Both the position numbers and the translations under genes were made by a program. The notes beneath the pieces are model-generated. The model did no database searches. It saw only the letters and a program-made list of their open reading frames with translations, and was not told the DNA's origin. From NCBI RefSeq assembly GCF_000974685.2, contig NZ_AP018738.1, positions 248,001 through 312,000 of the forward strand: DNA of 64,000 bases, read 5' to 3'. Within the stretch, counting starts at the first letter, position 1; each line of letters begins with the position of its first letter. This DNA is from Ferriphaselus amnicola. Its GTDB lineage: Bacteria > Pseudomonadota > Gammaproteobacteria > Burkholderiales > Gallionellaceae. This document shows positions 1-10,846 of this stretch, piece by piece.

Positions 1-872
1 GGAACTAGACTGTGGTCGGTCATGCCCGGCGAGGTGTTCGCTTCCAACAGATAGGGCTTGCCCGCCTCGTCCATCAGAAAATCCACTCGTCCCCAGCCCG
101 AACCACCTAGTAACTCGAAACCTTGCAGCGCTAGGCGTTGCATCTCGGCTTCCTGCTCGGCGCTCAATCCACACGGGCACAGGTAGCGCGTGTCGTCGCG
201 CAGATACTTGGCCTCGTAGTCGTAGAACTCGTTGGCGGGCACGATGCGGATCACTGGCAACGCAGTGTCACCCAAGATCGCAGCCGTGTATTCCCCACCC
301 AGCACGGCGCGTTCGGCGATCACCAATGCGTCATGCTTGGCTGCTTCGTGATAGGCAGCAGGCAGCTCGGCCAGCGACTTCACCTTGCTGATACCCACGC
401 TGGAACCTTCGTTGGCTGGCTTCACGAACAAGGGCAGTCCCAGTCGTTCGGCTACGCCCGCCCAATCGCTATCGGCGGTGAGCAACTCGCACTGCGGCAC
501 GGGTAAACCGCCCGCCTGCCAGATCATCTTGCTGCGCCATTTGTCCATCGCCAGTGCTGATGCCAGCACGCCGCTGCCGGTATAAGGCACGCCGAGTAGT
601 TCCAGTGCGCCCTGCACCGTGCCGTCTTCACCGCCGCGACCATGCAGCGCGATGAAGGCGCGGTCGTAACCTTCGTCACGCAAGGCTTGCAAAGACAAAA
701 CCGCAGGGTCGAAGGCGTGAGCATCCACGCCGCTACGTTGCAATGCGGCCAATACCGCCGCACCGCTCTTCAACGACACTTCACGTTCGGCAGAGTGTCC
801 GCCGAAGAGCACGGCGACCTTGCCCAGCATTGAAGGAGGAAGAGGGAGGGGAGAAGGGTGGCTGTTATCCAT
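1..872 (-). CDS. ddl: D-alanine--D-alanine ligase (3' end beyond window)
   Basis: Joins two D-alanines with ATP to make the dipeptide used by MurF; a cytoplasmic ATP-grasp enzyme. The reading frame gives an N-terminal [19 protein letters not shown] block, [24 protein letters not shown], the ATP-grasp segment [18 protein letters not shown], and [14 protein letters not shown] just before the window edge. All are Ddl signatures, and only the extreme C-terminus is missing. The ATG at 872 overlaps the murB stop (ATGGATAA), which suggests translational coupling. A second ATG at 830 would give the usual family length beginning [11 protein letters not shown], so the first 14 residues may not be translated. 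It is the last gene of the dcw run visible here; ftsQ would normally follow outside the window. The function is secure and the start is not. Confidence 0.95.
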   Translation of the reverse strand, partial: MDNSHPSPLPLPPSMLGKVAVLFGGHSAEREVSLKSGAAVLAALQRSGVDAHAFDPAVLSLQALRDEGYDRAFIALHGRGGEDGTVQGALELLGVPYTGSGVLASALAMDKWRSKMIWQAGGLPVPQCELLTADSDWAGVAERLGLPLFVKPANEGSSVGISKVKSLAELPAAYHEAAKHDALVIAERAVLGGEYTAAILGDTALPVIRIVPANEFYDYEAKYLRDDTRYLCPCGLSAEQEAEMQRLALQGFELLGGSGWGRVDFLMDEAGKPYLLEANTSPGMTDHSLV

Positions 873-1803
873 GATTCTTGTGTTCACCAATGATGCGTAC
901 TTCGGGGTGCAGGTGGATGCCGGTCTTAGCTTCCACTTCCGCTTGCACCCGCTCTATCAATCCTTCGATGTCAGCGGCCGTCGCTCCTCCCACGTTGACG
1001 ATGAAGTTGGCGTGCTTGGGCGATACTTGTGCGCCGCCGAGCTGATGACCTTTCAGTCCGCATGACTCGATCAGCCGTGCCGCGTAGTCGCCTTCTGGGT
1101 TGCGGAACACTGAACCGGCGTTAGGCGTGCCGATGGGCTGGCTGGCGACACGCTTCTCCAGCAGCGCCTTGATCGCCTGACGCGATGCCTCGCCATCACC
1201 CGACTCGAAGCGCAACCATGCGCCGACAAACAGCTCGTCGGTCGGCAAGGGGAAAGGTTCGCCGTCGTCGTCCACGCGTTGCACGCTGCGGTAAGCGATG
1301 GCGTAATCCTGCGGCGTACGCTCGACAAGTTCGCCGCTGCGGGTGAGTACCTGCACTCGCACAACATGGCTCCAAGTCTCGCTTCCGTAGCAACCGGCAT
1401 TCATCGCCAGCATGCCTCCCACCGTGCCGGGGATGCCGGCACAGAACTCGGCACCGATCAGATTGTGCATGGCGGCAAAGCGTGCCAGTTTCGCGCCCGG
1501 TACACCGGCTTGCACATAGAGCGTACCGTCGGCTTCCAGCCGCAACTCGGTCAACGCGCCGTGGGTGAGTAACACCGTGCCGCGCAGACCGCTGTCGCGT
1601 ACCAGCAGATTGCTGCCCAAGCCGACCGTGGTCAGCGGCTCATTTTGCGGCAGGGTTTGCATGAACACCGCCAAATCGGCCAAGTCAGCCGCCTGATACA
1701 AGCGCTCCACCTGACCGCCCGCGCGCCAGCTCACATGGCGGCTCATGTCCACGTGCTCCTGCATCTCGCCGCGCAGGAAATGGCGAGGTTCGCTCATATT
1801 CAT
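865..1803 (-). CDS. murB: UDP-N-acetylenolpyruvoylglucosamine reductase
   Basis: Reduces UDP-GlcNAc-enolpyruvate to UDP-MurNAc using NADPH and FAD, in the second committed step of peptidoglycan precursor synthesis in the cytoplasm. The 312-residue product has the FAD-binding segments [17 protein letters not shown] and [18 protein letters not shown], the catalytic-serine region [12 protein letters not shown], and a C-terminal HPEVRIIG segment typical of MurB. The ATG at 1803 overlaps the murC TGA (ATGA); a second Met two codons in (MSEPRHF) is an alternative. It is part of the tightly packed dcw operon, between murC and ddl. Confidence 0.96.
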   Translation of the reverse strand: MNMSEPRHFLRGEMQEHVDMSRHVSWRAGGQVERLYQAADLADLAVFMQTLPQNEPLTTVGLGSNLLVRDSGLRGTVLLTHGALTELRLEADGTLYVQAGVPGAKLARFAAMHNLIGAEFCAGIPGTVGGMLAMNAGCYGSETWSHVVRVQVLTRSGELVERTPQDYAIAYRSVQRVDDDGEPFPLPTDELFVGAWLRFESGDGEASRQAIKALLEKRVASQPIGTPNAGSVFRNPEGDYAARLIESCGLKGHQLGGAQVSPKHANFIVNVGGATAADIEGLIERVQAEVEAKTGIHLHPEVRIIGEHKNHG

Positions 1804-3203
1804 GCCTCCGCTCCGCTTAGTTGACGCACTTGCGCCGATACGCCGCCGATCGAACCGGCGCCCATCGTCAGTACCACGTCACCTGCTTGCGCCGAGTTCA
1901 AGATCGCCTGTGGCATGTCAGCGATGTGTTCCACGAACACTGCCTCTTTGCCCGCCACCCGCAGCGAACGCATCAGCGCGCGTCCATCCGCTGCCACGAT
2001 GGCTTGCTCGCCTGCGGCATATACCTCGGCCAGCAACAGCACATCTACCGTACCCAGCACTTTCACGAAATCCTCGAACAGGTCGCGGGTGCGGGTGTAA
2101 CGGTGCGGCTGAAACGCCAGCACCAAGCGTCGACCGGGAAACGCGCCGCGCGCAGCAGCTAGCGTGGCGGCCATCTCCACGGGGTGATGACCGTAGTCGT
2201 CGAGCAAAGTAAAGCTGCCGCCGTTCGGCAAGCTGATCTCCCCATACCGCTGGAACCGACGCCCCACTCCTTGAAATTCGGCCAGCCCAGTGACGATGGC
2301 CTGCTCATCCACGCCGATTTCCAACGCCACGGCGATGACAGCCAGCGAATTCAGCACGTTGTGATTACCCGCCAGATTCAACGTCACTTCGAGGTCGATA
2401 GGCACGCTGTTATGGCGGCATAAGGCGGTGTAGCGCATCTTTCCGCCTTCGTGACGGACGTTGACCGCACGTATCTGCGCGTCCTCAGAGAAGCCGTAAG
2501 TTGTCACTGGTTTGCTGATGCGGCCAAGCAGTTCGCGCACATTGGGATCGTCCACGCACAACATGGCGCGACCATAGAACGGCAAGCGCTCCAGAAAGTC
2601 CACGAACGCCTGCTTCAGCTTGTTGAAGTCGTGGCCGTAGGTTTCCATGTGGTCGGCATCGATGTTGGTGACCACGGCCAGAATCGGCGACAGGTACAGG
2701 AACGATGCATCTGACTCGTCCGCTTCGGCTACTAGGAATTCGCCGGTGCCCAACTTGGCGTTGGCACCGCTGCTGTTCAGTCGTCCACCGATCACGTAGG
2801 TCGGGTCGAAGCCACCTTGTGCCAACACGCTAGCGGCGAGGCTGGTGGTGGTGGTTTTGCCGTGCGTTCCAGCGATGGCAATGCCCTGACGCAAGCGCAT
2901 TAACTCAGCCAACATCATCGCGCGCGGTACCACGGGGATCTTGCGTGCCCGAGCGGCGACCACTTCTGGGTTGTCGGCGTGTACGGCGGTCGAAGTCACC
3001 ACGGCATCCGCATTGCCCAAGTTGCTCTCGGCATGGCCGATGTGGATGGTCGCCCCTTGTTTTTGCAGGCGTTGGGTCACGGCACTTGCTGCCAGATCGG
3101 AACCGCTCACTTGGAAGCCCAGATTGAGCAACACCTCGGCGATGCCGTTCATACCGGAGCCGCCGATGCCGACGAAATGTAGTGATTTGACTTTATGCTT
3201 CAC
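1800..3203 (-). CDS. murC: UDP-N-acetylmuramate--L-alanine ligase
   Basis: Adds L-Ala to UDP-MurNAc, the first amino acid of the stem peptide. The protein starts [18 protein letters not shown], the MurC Rossmann-type UDP-binding N-terminus, followed by the ATP loop [12 protein letters not shown], the central region [10 protein letters not shown] and the substrate-binding [12 protein letters not shown] chose the GTG at 3203: the frame stays open upstream to 3332, but that extension (QHKKLRRF...) does not resemble the family. The chosen product has 467 residues, close to the usual size. It is separated from murG by about 80 bp and overlaps murB by 4 bp. Confidence 0.95.
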   Translation of the reverse strand: MKHKVKSLHFVGIGGSGMNGIAEVLLNLGFQVSGSDLAASAVTQRLQKQGATIHIGHAESNLGNADAVVTSTAVHADNPEVVAARARKIPVVPRAMMLAELMRLRQGIAIAGTHGKTTTTSLAASVLAQGGFDPTYVIGGRLNSSGANAKLGTGEFLVAEADESDASFLYLSPILAVVTNIDADHMETYGHDFNKLKQAFVDFLERLPFYGRAMLCVDDPNVRELLGRISKPVTTYGFSEDAQIRAVNVRHEGGKMRYTALCRHNSVPIDLEVTLNLAGNHNVLNSLAVIAVALEIGVDEQAIVTGLAEFQGVGRRFQRYGEISLPNGGSFTLLDDYGHHPVEMAATLAAARGAFPGRRLVLAFQPHRYTRTRDLFEDFVKVLGTVDVLLLAEVYAAGEQAIVAADGRALMRSLRVAGKEAVFVEHIADMPQAILNSAQAGDVVLTMGAGSIGGVSAQVRQLSGAEA

Positions 3204-3282
3204 GATATAACCCCGTGGTGTTTGGCTTCGGCATAACCTAAAGGTAAGCCTGCGCCGCAACAAGTCGCTTCGCGCCGTGTTG

Positions 3283-4350
3283 TCATGCGTCCGCCAGTTC
3301 TGCGCAAATCTGCGCAACTTTTTGTGCTGCATCTGGTTTTGCCAAACGGCGCGCGGCTTCAGCCATCACTTGCGCGCGTTCGCGTGTCATGTCCCGCAAG
3401 AGCTGCGCCAGCTTTTGCGGCGTCAGCTCGGTCTGTGGCAGCAATACTGCCGCGCCTTGTTCCGCCAGAAACTTCGCATTGCCGGTCTGGTGATCGTCCA
3501 CCGCGAAGGGGAACGGCACCAGTATGCTGGCCACGCCTGCTGCCGCTAATTCGGCCACGGTCAACGCGCCTGAGCGGCAGATCACCAGATCGGCGTTGGC
3601 GTAGCGCACATCCATATCGTCGAGGAAAGGGCGTACCTCGGCGGTGATATCAGCCTGTTGGTACAAGGCTTCGACGGCGGCGAAATGCTGCTTGCCGGTT
3701 TGATGCGTGACCCGTGGGCGATCTGCTTGTGGCAGCAAGGCTAGAGCCTGTGGTAGGCATTCGTTGAGCGCCTTTGCACCCAGACTTCCGCCGACGACCA
3801 GTACGTTGAGCGGGCCGCTGCGTCCTGCGTAGCGGTTAGCAGGAATCGGCAGCTGGGCGATGCTGGCGCGCACTGGATTGCCCACCCATTCCGCATTCGG
3901 CAACACCTTGGGGAAGCCGGATAGGACTCGGGCAGCCAACTTGCCCAGCGCCTTGTTGCTGAGACCCGCGACTGAATTCTGTTCATGGATCATCACCGGA
4001 CGGCGCAGCAACCAGGCCATCAAGCCGCCGGGGAAGGTGATGTAGCCGCCCATTCCAAGCACGACGTCAGGACGATGACGGAAGATGGCAGCAGCGCTTT
4101 GTGCCAGCGCGCGTAGCAGATTGATCGGCAGCATCAGTTTGCGCAGCAGCCCTTTGCCGCGAAGTCCACCGAAATTCACATTCGCCACTGGATAGCCGTG
4201 CTTGGGCACCAGTTCGGCTTCCATGCTGTTGGGCGCGCCCAGCCAGGTCACGTTCCAGCCCTGACCGCGCAGCACATCGGCTACCGCCAGTCCGGGATAG
4301 ATGTGGCCGCCGGTGCCGCCTGCCATGATGAGAATGTTGCTCGTACTCAT
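3283..4350 (-). CDS. murG: Lipid II synthase MurG (GlcNAc transferase)
   Basis: Transfers GlcNAc from UDP-GlcNAc to lipid I on the inner face of the cytoplasmic membrane, giving lipid II. The 355 residues start with the glycine-rich loop [16 protein letters not shown], then [18 protein letters not shown], and carry the C-domain nucleotide-sugar site [18 protein letters not shown] and [15 protein letters not shown]. These are hallmarks of family GT28 MurG. The ATG at 4350 overlaps the ftsW stop. The position between ftsW and murC is the classic dcw order. Confidence 0.97.
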   Translation of the reverse strand: MSTSNILIMAGGTGGHIYPGLAVADVLRGQGWNVTWLGAPNSMEAELVPKHGYPVANVNFGGLRGKGLLRKLMLPINLLRALAQSAAAIFRHRPDVVLGMGGYITFPGGLMAWLLRRPVMIHEQNSVAGLSNKALGKLAARVLSGFPKVLPNAEWVGNPVRASIAQLPIPANRYAGRSGPLNVLVVGGSLGAKALNECLPQALALLPQADRPRVTHQTGKQHFAAVEALYQQADITAEVRPFLDDMDVRYANADLVICRSGALTVAELAAAGVASILVPFPFAVDDHQTGNAKFLAEQGAAVLLPQTELTPQKLAQLLRDMTRERAQVMAEAARRLAKPDAAQKVAQICAELADA

Positions 4351-5504
4351 GCTGGCAGCCCTCTAGACAATCGTCTGTTTTCATAGTCGATGCGCAGCAG
4401 GATCGCTACCGAGACGCAGTTCACCACGATGCCGCTGCCGCCGAAGCTAAGGAAGGGCAGGGTCAGTCCTTTGGTCGGTAGCACGCCCATGTTTACGCCG
4501 ATGTTGATCATCGATTGGAAGCCGATCCAGACGGCGATGCCTTGGGCGACCAATGCGGCAAAGGGGCGCTCCATGAATGCGGCTTGGCGGCCGATCATGT
4601 AAGCGCGGGCGACGAACCATGCGATCAGACTCATCACCACCAGCACACCTACGAAACCGAGTTCCTCGCCGATCACGGCCATCAAGAAGTCGGTGTGTGC
4701 CTCCGGCAGATAGAACAGTTTCTCCACGCTTCCACCCAAACCGACCCCAGTCCATTCGCCGCGTCCGAAGGCGATCAACGCGTGGCTTAATTGATAGCCT
4801 TTGCCGTAAGGGTCTGACCAAGGATCCATGAAGCCGGTGACGCGCTTCATTCGGTATTCGGATGACAGAACCAATGCTGCGAATCCGAGAGGCAGCACGA
4901 TCATCAGTCCAGCGAACACTTTTAGATTGAAGCCGCCCAACCAGAGGATGCAGAACGCGATGGCGAAGATCACCACGAAGGCGCCCATGTCGGGCTCCAG
5001 CAGCAACAAGGTGCCAACCACCCCCATCACTGCGGCCATGGGCAAGAAGGCTTTGGTGAGCAAGTGGCCGACGTTGCTTTTGCGCACCGTATAGTCGGCG
5101 GCGTACAGCACGGCGAACAGCTTCATCAATTCCGAAGGCTGCAAATTGAACACAAACAATGAGAGCCAGCGACGGCTGCCGTACACCACTTTGCCGATGC
5201 CGGGGATCAGCACCAGCAAGAGCAAAGCGACGCCTACCAAAAATAGCCAAGGTGAGAGCTTTTGCCAGCCGCGCACCGGCATCTGGAAGGCGACCACGCC
5301 AGCGATAAATCCGATGACGATGAAAATGCTCTGGCGTAGCAGATAGAACGTTGATTGATGGGTGTATTTGCTGGCCTCTGCGGTTGCGATCGACGCGGAA
5401 TAGACCATCACCAGACCGATAGACAGAAGTAGTAGCGCCACCCAACTCAGGATGGCGTCGTATTCGACCAAAGGAGCGTATGAACGCTTGGCCGTTGCTG
5501 TCAT
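4347..5504 (-). CDS. ftsW: Septal SEDS peptidoglycan polymerase FtsW
   Basis: Polytopic inner-membrane SEDS protein that polymerises lipid II into septal glycan together with FtsI. The 385 residues contain about ten hydrophobic segments. The SEDS motifs are visible: [58 protein letters not shown] and the C-terminal [16 protein letters not shown]. It overlaps murD upstream and murG downstream by 4 bp each, so expression is probably coupled. It is placed with ftsI and ftsL of the same operon, its division partners. Confidence 0.97.
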   Translation of the reverse strand: MTATAKRSYAPLVEYDAILSWVALLLLSIGLVMVYSASIATAEASKYTHQSTFYLLRQSIFIVIGFIAGVVAFQMPVRGWQKLSPWLFLVGVALLLLVLIPGIGKVVYGSRRWLSLFVFNLQPSELMKLFAVLYAADYTVRKSNVGHLLTKAFLPMAAVMGVVGTLLLLEPDMGAFVVIFAIAFCILWLGGFNLKVFAGLMIVLPLGFAALVLSSEYRMKRVTGFMDPWSDPYGKGYQLSHALIAFGRGEWTGVGLGGSVEKLFYLPEAHTDFLMAVIGEELGFVGVLVVMSLIAWFVARAYMIGRQAAFMERPFAALVAQGIAVWIGFQSMINIGVNMGVLPTKGLTLPFLSFGGSGIVVNCVSVAILLRIDYENRRLSRGLPA

Positions 5505-6883
5505 ACGGCTTCCTTCTGTGGCAGCGCTTGCACAGCAGCGATGAACACCTGTGCACGATGCACGTAGTTGCGGAACATGTCGAAGCTGGCGCAGGCGGGT
5601 GACATCAGCACGGCATCGCCGGGCTGAGCTAGTGATGCGGACAGACGCACGGCATCTGCCATGTCCGTGGCGTTGTAGATGGGCTTGTTACAGCCCTGAA
5701 GGGCGAACTCGATGGCGGGTGCATCGCGCCCGATCAACACCACAGCGCGGGCATGCTCGGTCACGGCAGATTTGAGTGGCGAGAAGTCCTGACCCTTGCC
5801 GTCGCCGCCCATGATCACCACGGTAGGCTGTCCCATGCCGCTGAGCGCCGCTTCGGTAGCGCCGACATTGGTGCCTTTGGAGTCGTCGAAATAGCTTACG
5901 CTACCGATTTCGGCGACTTTTTCGACCCGGTGCGGCAACCCTTTGAATTCGCGCAGTGCTTGTACCAATGGCTCCAGTGGCAAGCCGATGGCGCGGCATA
6001 GCGCTAGTGCAGCCAAGGCATTCGCGATGTTGTGCTGGCCGTTGACTTGCAGCTCACTGGCTTTCATCACTCGCAACATCCCTTGCATCAACCAGATGTC
6101 GCCGTCAGCATGCGCGATGCCCCAGTCCTTGCCGGTAGGTGGATTGTTCAGCCCGAAGGTGACGGTGCTACGACCCAGCAACGCCATGCGGATGCCTTCG
6201 GGATCATCGCGGTTGAGTACTTGCACACCACGTAAACCATCGCTGCGGAAGATGCGTGATTTAGCGGCGATGTAGCCGTACATATCAGAATATCGATCTA
6301 GATGATCCTCGCTGATGTTGAGCACGGTGGCGGCATCGGCGCTGAGCGACCAAGTGGTTTCCAGTTGGAAGCTGGATAGCTCTAACACCCACACTTCGGG
6401 TTGCTTGCCACCGCGATCCAGTAGCGCATCCAGCACCGCAGGTGAGATGTTGCCGGCCACTTCGGTTTCAAGCCATGAGGCGCGGCACATGGCCCCGACC
6501 ATGCTGGTGACGGTGGTTTTGCCGTTAGAGCCAGTGATTGCGATGATCTTGGGTCCGCCTTCCTTGGGCAAGGCGCGGGCGAATAGTTCAACATCGCCGA
6601 GCACGGGAATCTTGCGTTCCATGGCTTTTTGCACCAGCGGTTCGGCGACGGGAACGCCGGGGCTGATGGCGATCACGTCGATGCCGTCGAGTAATTCGCC
6701 ACGAAAGAATCCGCAGCGGACATCGGCCAGTGGGAATTGCTCGCGCAGGGATTCAAGGCCGGGCGGGAAGTTGCGGCTATCGGCGACGCGCAAACGCGCA
6801 CCTTGCGCGCTCAACCAGCGGACGAGCGATAAGCCTGTCTCACCTAGACCCAGCACCAACACGTTCTTGTTGACCCATTCCAT
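5501..6883 (-). CDS. murD: UDP-N-acetylmuramoyl-L-alanine--D-glutamate ligase
   Basis: Adds D-Glu to UDP-MurNAc-L-Ala. The 460 residues begin [19 protein letters not shown], the MurD N-domain. The Mur-ligase ATP loop [14 protein letters not shown] follows, then [13 protein letters not shown] and the C-domain [17 protein letters not shown]. The ATG at 6883 is preceded by TAGGAGAC, a good ribosome binding site. The frame remains open to 7270, but that extension only re-reads the mraY coding DNA. It lies between mraY and ftsW. Confidence 0.96.
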   Translation of the reverse strand: MEWVNKNVLVLGLGETGLSLVRWLSAQGARLRVADSRNFPPGLESLREQFPLADVRCGFFRGELLDGIDVIAISPGVPVAEPLVQKAMERKIPVLGDVELFARALPKEGGPKIIAITGSNGKTTVTSMVGAMCRASWLETEVAGNISPAVLDALLDRGGKQPEVWVLELSSFQLETTWSLSADAATVLNISEDHLDRYSDMYGYIAAKSRIFRSDGLRGVQVLNRDDPEGIRMALLGRSTVTFGLNNPPTGKDWGIAHADGDIWLMQGMLRVMKASELQVNGQHNIANALAALALCRAIGLPLEPLVQALREFKGLPHRVEKVAEIGSVSYFDDSKGTNVGATEAALSGMGQPTVVIMGGDGKGQDFSPLKSAVTEHARAVVLIGRDAPAIEFALQGCNKPIYNATDMADAVRLSASLAQPGDAVLMSPACASFDMFRNYVHRAQVFIAAVQALPQKEAV

Positions 6884-6894
6884 TGCGTAGTCTC

Positions 6895-7998
6895 CTATCT
6901 CAACTTGAGGGATGCCAGTCCCAGCAAGACCAGCAGCATGGTGATGATCCAGAACCTCACCACCACTTGAGTTTCTTTCCAGCCTTTTTGTTCGTAATGG
7001 TGATGCAGCGGCGCCATCAGGAAGATGCGCCGCCCTTGGCCATATTTCGCCTTGGTGAATTTGAAGTAGCTCACTTGCGCCGCGACCGACAGAGTTTCCA
7101 CGACGAATACGCCGCCCATGATGAACAACACCACTTCTTGGCGCACGATCACGGCGACCACACCGAGCGCCGCGCCCAGTGCCAGCGCGCCGACGTCGCC
7201 CATGAACACTTCCGCTGGGTAGGCGTTGAACCATAGGAAGGCCAGTCCAGCTCCGGCGATGGCCGCGCAAAACACAGCTAACTCACCCGCGCCAGGAATG
7301 TGCGGTACGCCCAGATATTTGGAGAACACGGCGTGGCCAGCAACGTAAGCGAAGATCGCTAGGGCGCTGGCAACCATCACCGTTGGCATGATTGCAAGAC
7401 CATCCAGCCCGTCGGTCAGATTCACGGCGTTGCTGGTGCCGACGATGACGAAGTACACCAGCACGAGGAAGCCGAAGGCCGACAGAGGCAGAATCAGATG
7501 CTTGAAGAATGGGAAGATCAGCTCGGTGTGCTGCGGCAGTACGGCGGTCTTCCACAGGAATACGCCAACTGCCAGTGCAATCAGCGATTGCCAGAACATC
7601 TTGGCCTTGGCCGACAAGCCTTTAGGATTGCGATGCACCACTTTGCGGTAGTCATCCACCCAGCCGATGGCGCCTACACCCAGCGTGGTAAGTAGCGCCA
7701 CCCAGATGTAAGCGTTGTGGAGATCGCCCCAAAGCAAAGTGGTGATGGCGACCGAGGTGAGGATCAGTGCGCCGCCCATGGTGGGCGTGCCAGCCTTGAC
7801 CAGATGCGTCTGCGGACCGTCATCGCGTACCGATTGGCCGATCTTCATCGAAGTCAGCTTGCGGATCATCCACGGGCCGACGGCGAAGGAGATGAACAAT
7901 GCCGTCATCGCGGCCAGCACCGCGCGCAGCGTGATGTAACCGAACACGTTGAACGTGCGTACGTCTTGGCCCAACCATTGTGCTAATGCGAGCAGCAT
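6895..7998 (-). CDS. mraY: Phospho-N-acetylmuramoyl-pentapeptide transferase
   Basis: Integral membrane enzyme that moves phospho-MurNAc-pentapeptide onto undecaprenyl phosphate to make lipid I. The 367 residues have about ten membrane segments. Family motifs include [45 protein letters not shown] with its catalytic aspartates, [15 protein letters not shown] and [12 protein letters not shown]. The start overlaps the 3' end of murF by 16 bp and is preceded by GGGGAGGAAAC, an excellent ribosome binding site lying inside murF. Confidence 0.97.
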   Translation of the reverse strand: MLLALAQWLGQDVRTFNVFGYITLRAVLAAMTALFISFAVGPWMIRKLTSMKIGQSVRDDGPQTHLVKAGTPTMGGALILTSVAITTLLWGDLHNAYIWVALLTTLGVGAIGWVDDYRKVVHRNPKGLSAKAKMFWQSLIALAVGVFLWKTAVLPQHTELIFPFFKHLILPLSAFGFLVLVYFVIVGTSNAVNLTDGLDGLAIMPTVMVASALAIFAYVAGHAVFSKYLGVPHIPGAGELAVFCAAIAGAGLAFLWFNAYPAEVFMGDVGALALGAALGVVAVIVRQEVVLFIMGGVFVVETLSVAAQVSYFKFTKAKYGQGRRIFLMAPLHHHYEQKGWKETQVVVRFWIITMLLVLLGLASLKLR

Positions 7999-9359
7999 GT
8001 TTCCTCCCCAGCGATGCAGTGGGCAACTACCCGTTCCATCTTCATGAAGCGTGATCCTTTCACCAGTACCGTGGCTTCGGGTCCCAGCGCTCTATCCAGT
8101 GCATCGAGCAAATCTTCGATGCGGTCAAAATGCTGTCCGCCTGCGCCGAACGCTTGCGTTGCATGCGCGCTCAGTGCGCCTAGTGCATACAGACGCTCGA
8201 TGCCAGCGTTCGCAGCGGCGGCACCGATCTCGGCGTGAAAGCGCGCTGCGTCTGTGCCCAGCTCACCCATGTCACCCAGCACGAAGATGCGCAGCCCTTC
8301 GGCTTGTGCCAGCACAGCAATGGCGGCACGCATCGAAGCGGGATTGGCGTTATAGGTATCATCGATCACGATCGCACCGCTGGCGGTGCGCTTGCGCTGC
8401 AAGCGACCACTCACCCCAGCGAAAGCTTCCAGACCGGCTTTGATCTGTTCTAGCTTGATACCTATCGCCAACGCAGCGGCAGTCGCCGCCAGCGCGTTGC
8501 GTGCATTGTGCGCTCCGGGCACTTGCAGATGCAGATGCGAAGCTCCTGCCGGAGTGCTGATGGTCAGCTGCGAACCGGCTGCGATCGGCTGCCAGCTTCC
8601 GCACACTACGGCGGCGGCATCCAGACCAAAATCAATGATGGAATGCGGAGCGGCGAGCTTGCGCCAGAGTCCGGCGTGGGCGTCGTCGGCATTGAGTACG
8701 GCCACACCGTCTGCGGACAGACCTGCAAAGATCTCACCTTTGGCGCGCGCCACGGCTTCGACGGTACCGAGGCCTTCTAGATGCGCGCCGCTGGCGTTGT
8801 TCACCAGTGCGACGTTCGGAGTCGCCAAGCGAGTCAGGTAGTCGATCTCGCCAGGGTGGTTCATGCCCATCTCGATCACGGCATAGCGATGCGATTTGCG
8901 CAGGCGTAATAAAGTGAGCGGCATGCCGATGTCGTTGTTCAGATTGCCCTGGGTCGCCAGTACGGCATCTTTGTTGCCCGCCGCGACGGTGCAGATGGCT
9001 GCCAGCATTTCCTTTACGGACGTCTTACCGTTGCTGCCGGTGACGGCGATCAGCGGCAGGTCGAATTGTTTACGCCACCAAGCGGCGAGTTGTCCCAGCG
9101 CCAAACGGGTGTCGGCCACGCGCAATACGGGAATAGTCACGTCGCCGATCTCGCTGCCCACATTGACCACGGCGGCGACTGCGCCATCTTTAGCGGCCTG
9201 CGCTACAAAGGCCGCGCCGTCGAAGTGTTCGCCGCGCAGGGCAATGAACAGGTCGCCTGCGATGATCTTGCGACTGTCGGTGTTCACTTGGGCGATACGT
9301 GGGTTTGCTTCGCAGCGTGGAGCTCCCAGTGCTTTCGAAATCTGCAGGAGCGTCATCAT
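7983..9359 (-). CDS. murF: UDP-N-acetylmuramoyl-tripeptide--D-Ala-D-Ala ligase
   Basis: Adds the D-Ala-D-Ala dipeptide made by Ddl to the UDP-MurNAc tripeptide. The product carries the Mur-ligase loop [39 protein letters not shown] and the C-domain [19 protein letters not shown] take the ATG at 9359 (ATGATGACG, overlapping the murE TGA). A GGAGGG sequence 8 bases before it decides against the upstream ATG at 9374. The result is 458 residues. The extreme C-terminus (EETCCSH) is overlapped by mraY. Confidence 0.95.
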   Translation of the reverse strand: MMTLLQISKALGAPRCEANPRIAQVNTDSRKIIAGDLFIALRGEHFDGAAFVAQAAKDGAVAAVVNVGSEIGDVTIPVLRVADTRLALGQLAAWWRKQFDLPLIAVTGSNGKTSVKEMLAAICTVAAGNKDAVLATQGNLNNDIGMPLTLLRLRKSHRYAVIEMGMNHPGEIDYLTRLATPNVALVNNASGAHLEGLGTVEAVARAKGEIFAGLSADGVAVLNADDAHAGLWRKLAAPHSIIDFGLDAAAVVCGSWQPIAAGSQLTISTPAGASHLHLQVPGAHNARNALAATAAALAIGIKLEQIKAGLEAFAGVSGRLQRKRTASGAIVIDDTYNANPASMRAAIAVLAQAEGLRIFVLGDMGELGTDAARFHAEIGAAAANAGIERLYALGALSAHATQAFGAGGQHFDRIEDLLDALDRALGPEATVLVKGSRFMKMERVVAHCIAGEETCCSH

Positions 9360-10846
9360 GCGTGAGCCCTCCATGCGGATAGAGCTTGCTCGGCCTGAGT
9401 CAAATCGCTGAACGGGTGTTTGATGCCGGCGATCTCTTGATAGGGCTCATGGCCCTTACCTGCCAGCAGCACGGTATCGCTTGCGCCTGCTCGCGCAATG
9501 GCCGTGGTGATGGCTGCTGCGCGATCTTCGATTACCTCGACTTGGCCGTTCTGCATGCCGGACACGATTTCGTCGATGATGGTTTGTGGCGCTTCGCTAC
9601 GCGGATTGTCGTTGGTGACGATGACCTGATGAGCCAGCTTCTCGGCGATCTTGCCCATCATCGGGCGCTTGCCGCTGTCGCGGTCGCCACCGCAGCCGAA
9701 CACGCAGATTAACTGGCCGTGCTGTGCTTCTGCCAGTTCGCGTAGAGCAGCGAGCACTTTTTCCAGTGCATCGGGCGTGTGGGCGTAATCCACGACGACG
9801 GATGGAAGGTCGCCGCCGCCGATTTTCTGCATCCGGCCGGGGACGGCTTGCACTTGCTCTAAGGCGGCTACTGCTTGTGCTAGCGGCACATCACTGACCA
9901 GTAGCACGGCCAGTGAGCCGAGCAGGTTGGCGGCATTGAAACGACCGACCAGCGGGCTGCTCAGTTGTGCGCCGCCCCAACTCGAATGCACGTTCAGCTT
10001 TAGGCCTGCGCTGTCCATCTTGAGCTCGCCACCGAATACCATGCGGATGCCCAGATGTTCAGCGCGTTGAAGTGCTGCATCGCTCAAGCCATAGCCGATC
10101 ACCTCGACTTCGCTGTCGCGTAGTTGTTCGGCGAATTCCATGCCGTAGGCATCGTCCAGATTCAGTACTGCGTACTTGAGCTGATGGGTGTCGAACAGTT
10201 TGCGCTTGGCGGCCGCGTAGTGCGTCATGTCGCCGTGGAAATCGAGATGGTCACGGCTCAGATTGGTGAACAGTGCCACGTCGAAGCGCACGGCTTGGAC
10301 ACGACCTTCCTCCAGCGCATGAGAGGAGACTTCCATCGCCACACTGTTCGCACCCTGAGCTAGGAAGTCGGCCAGCAATCCGTGGACGCGGATGGCATCC
10401 GGCGTGGTATTGAGCGTCGCTTGCAGCGCTCCGGGGAAGCCGTTGCCCAGCGTGCCGATCAAGCCGCACTTCTTGCCCTGCGCGGCGAGTGCAGTGGCCA
10501 GCCAAGTGCTGCACGAAGTCTTGCCGTTGGTGCCGGTCACACCGATCATCCATAACTTTTCAGACGGCTGGCCGTACACAGCATCGGCCAGCACGCCAGC
10601 GTGTTCGCGCAGGCTGGCAATGGGCAGGTTCGGGCTGTGCCAGTCTGTGTTCCACTCAAATCCGTGAGATTCCCAGATCACCGCATTAGCACCGTTGGCG
10701 ATGGCTTGCGGTATGAAACGACGGCCATCAGCGGCGGCTCCGGGGTGAGCGACGAAGGTATCCCCCGGCTGCACGGCACGGCTGTCGGTGGTCAGGCGTG
10801 TGACCGAAACTCCGAGTGATTTCAAGGCATCGGGAGTGAAGGTCAT
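9356..10846 (-). CDS. murE: UDP-MurNAc-tripeptide synthetase (meso-DAP adding)
   Basis: Adds meso-diaminopimelate to UDP-MurNAc-L-Ala-D-Glu. The 496 residues show TTDSRAVQPGDTFVA near the N-terminus, the ATP loop GVTGTNGKTSCSTW at about 102-115, NLSRDHLDFHGDM, and the DNPRSEAP motif. The DNPR tetrapeptide is the established marker of meso-DAP rather than L-Lys specificity, which agrees with a Gram-negative wall. It overlaps ftsI and murF by 4 bp. Confidence 0.97.
   Translation of the reverse strand: MTFTPDALKSLGVSVTRLTTDSRAVQPGDTFVAHPGAAADGRRFIPQAIANGANAVIWESHGFEWNTDWHSPNLPIASLREHAGVLADAVYGQPSEKLWMIGVTGTNGKTSCSTWLATALAAQGKKCGLIGTLGNGFPGALQATLNTTPDAIRVHGLLADFLAQGANSVAMEVSSHALEEGRVQAVRFDVALFTNLSRDHLDFHGDMTHYAAAKRKLFDTHQLKYAVLNLDDAYGMEFAEQLRDSEVEVIGYGLSDAALQRAEHLGIRMVFGGELKMDSAGLKLNVHSSWGGAQLSSPLVGRFNAANLLGSLAVLLVSDVPLAQAVAALEQVQAVPGRMQKIGGGDLPSVVVDYAHTPDALEKVLAALRELAEAQHGQLICVFGCGGDRDSGKRPMMGKIAEKLAHQVIVTNDNPRSEAPQTIIDEIVSGMQNGQVEVIEDRAAAITTAIARAGASDTVLLAGKGHEPYQEIAGIKHPFSDLTQAEQALSAWRAHA

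Noticed and set aside
4447-5556. 369-codon open frame on the minus strand overlapping ftsW
   Set aside because: It is an alternative frame of the ftsW DNA with Arg/His-rich, low-similarity translation; ftsW is unmistakable.
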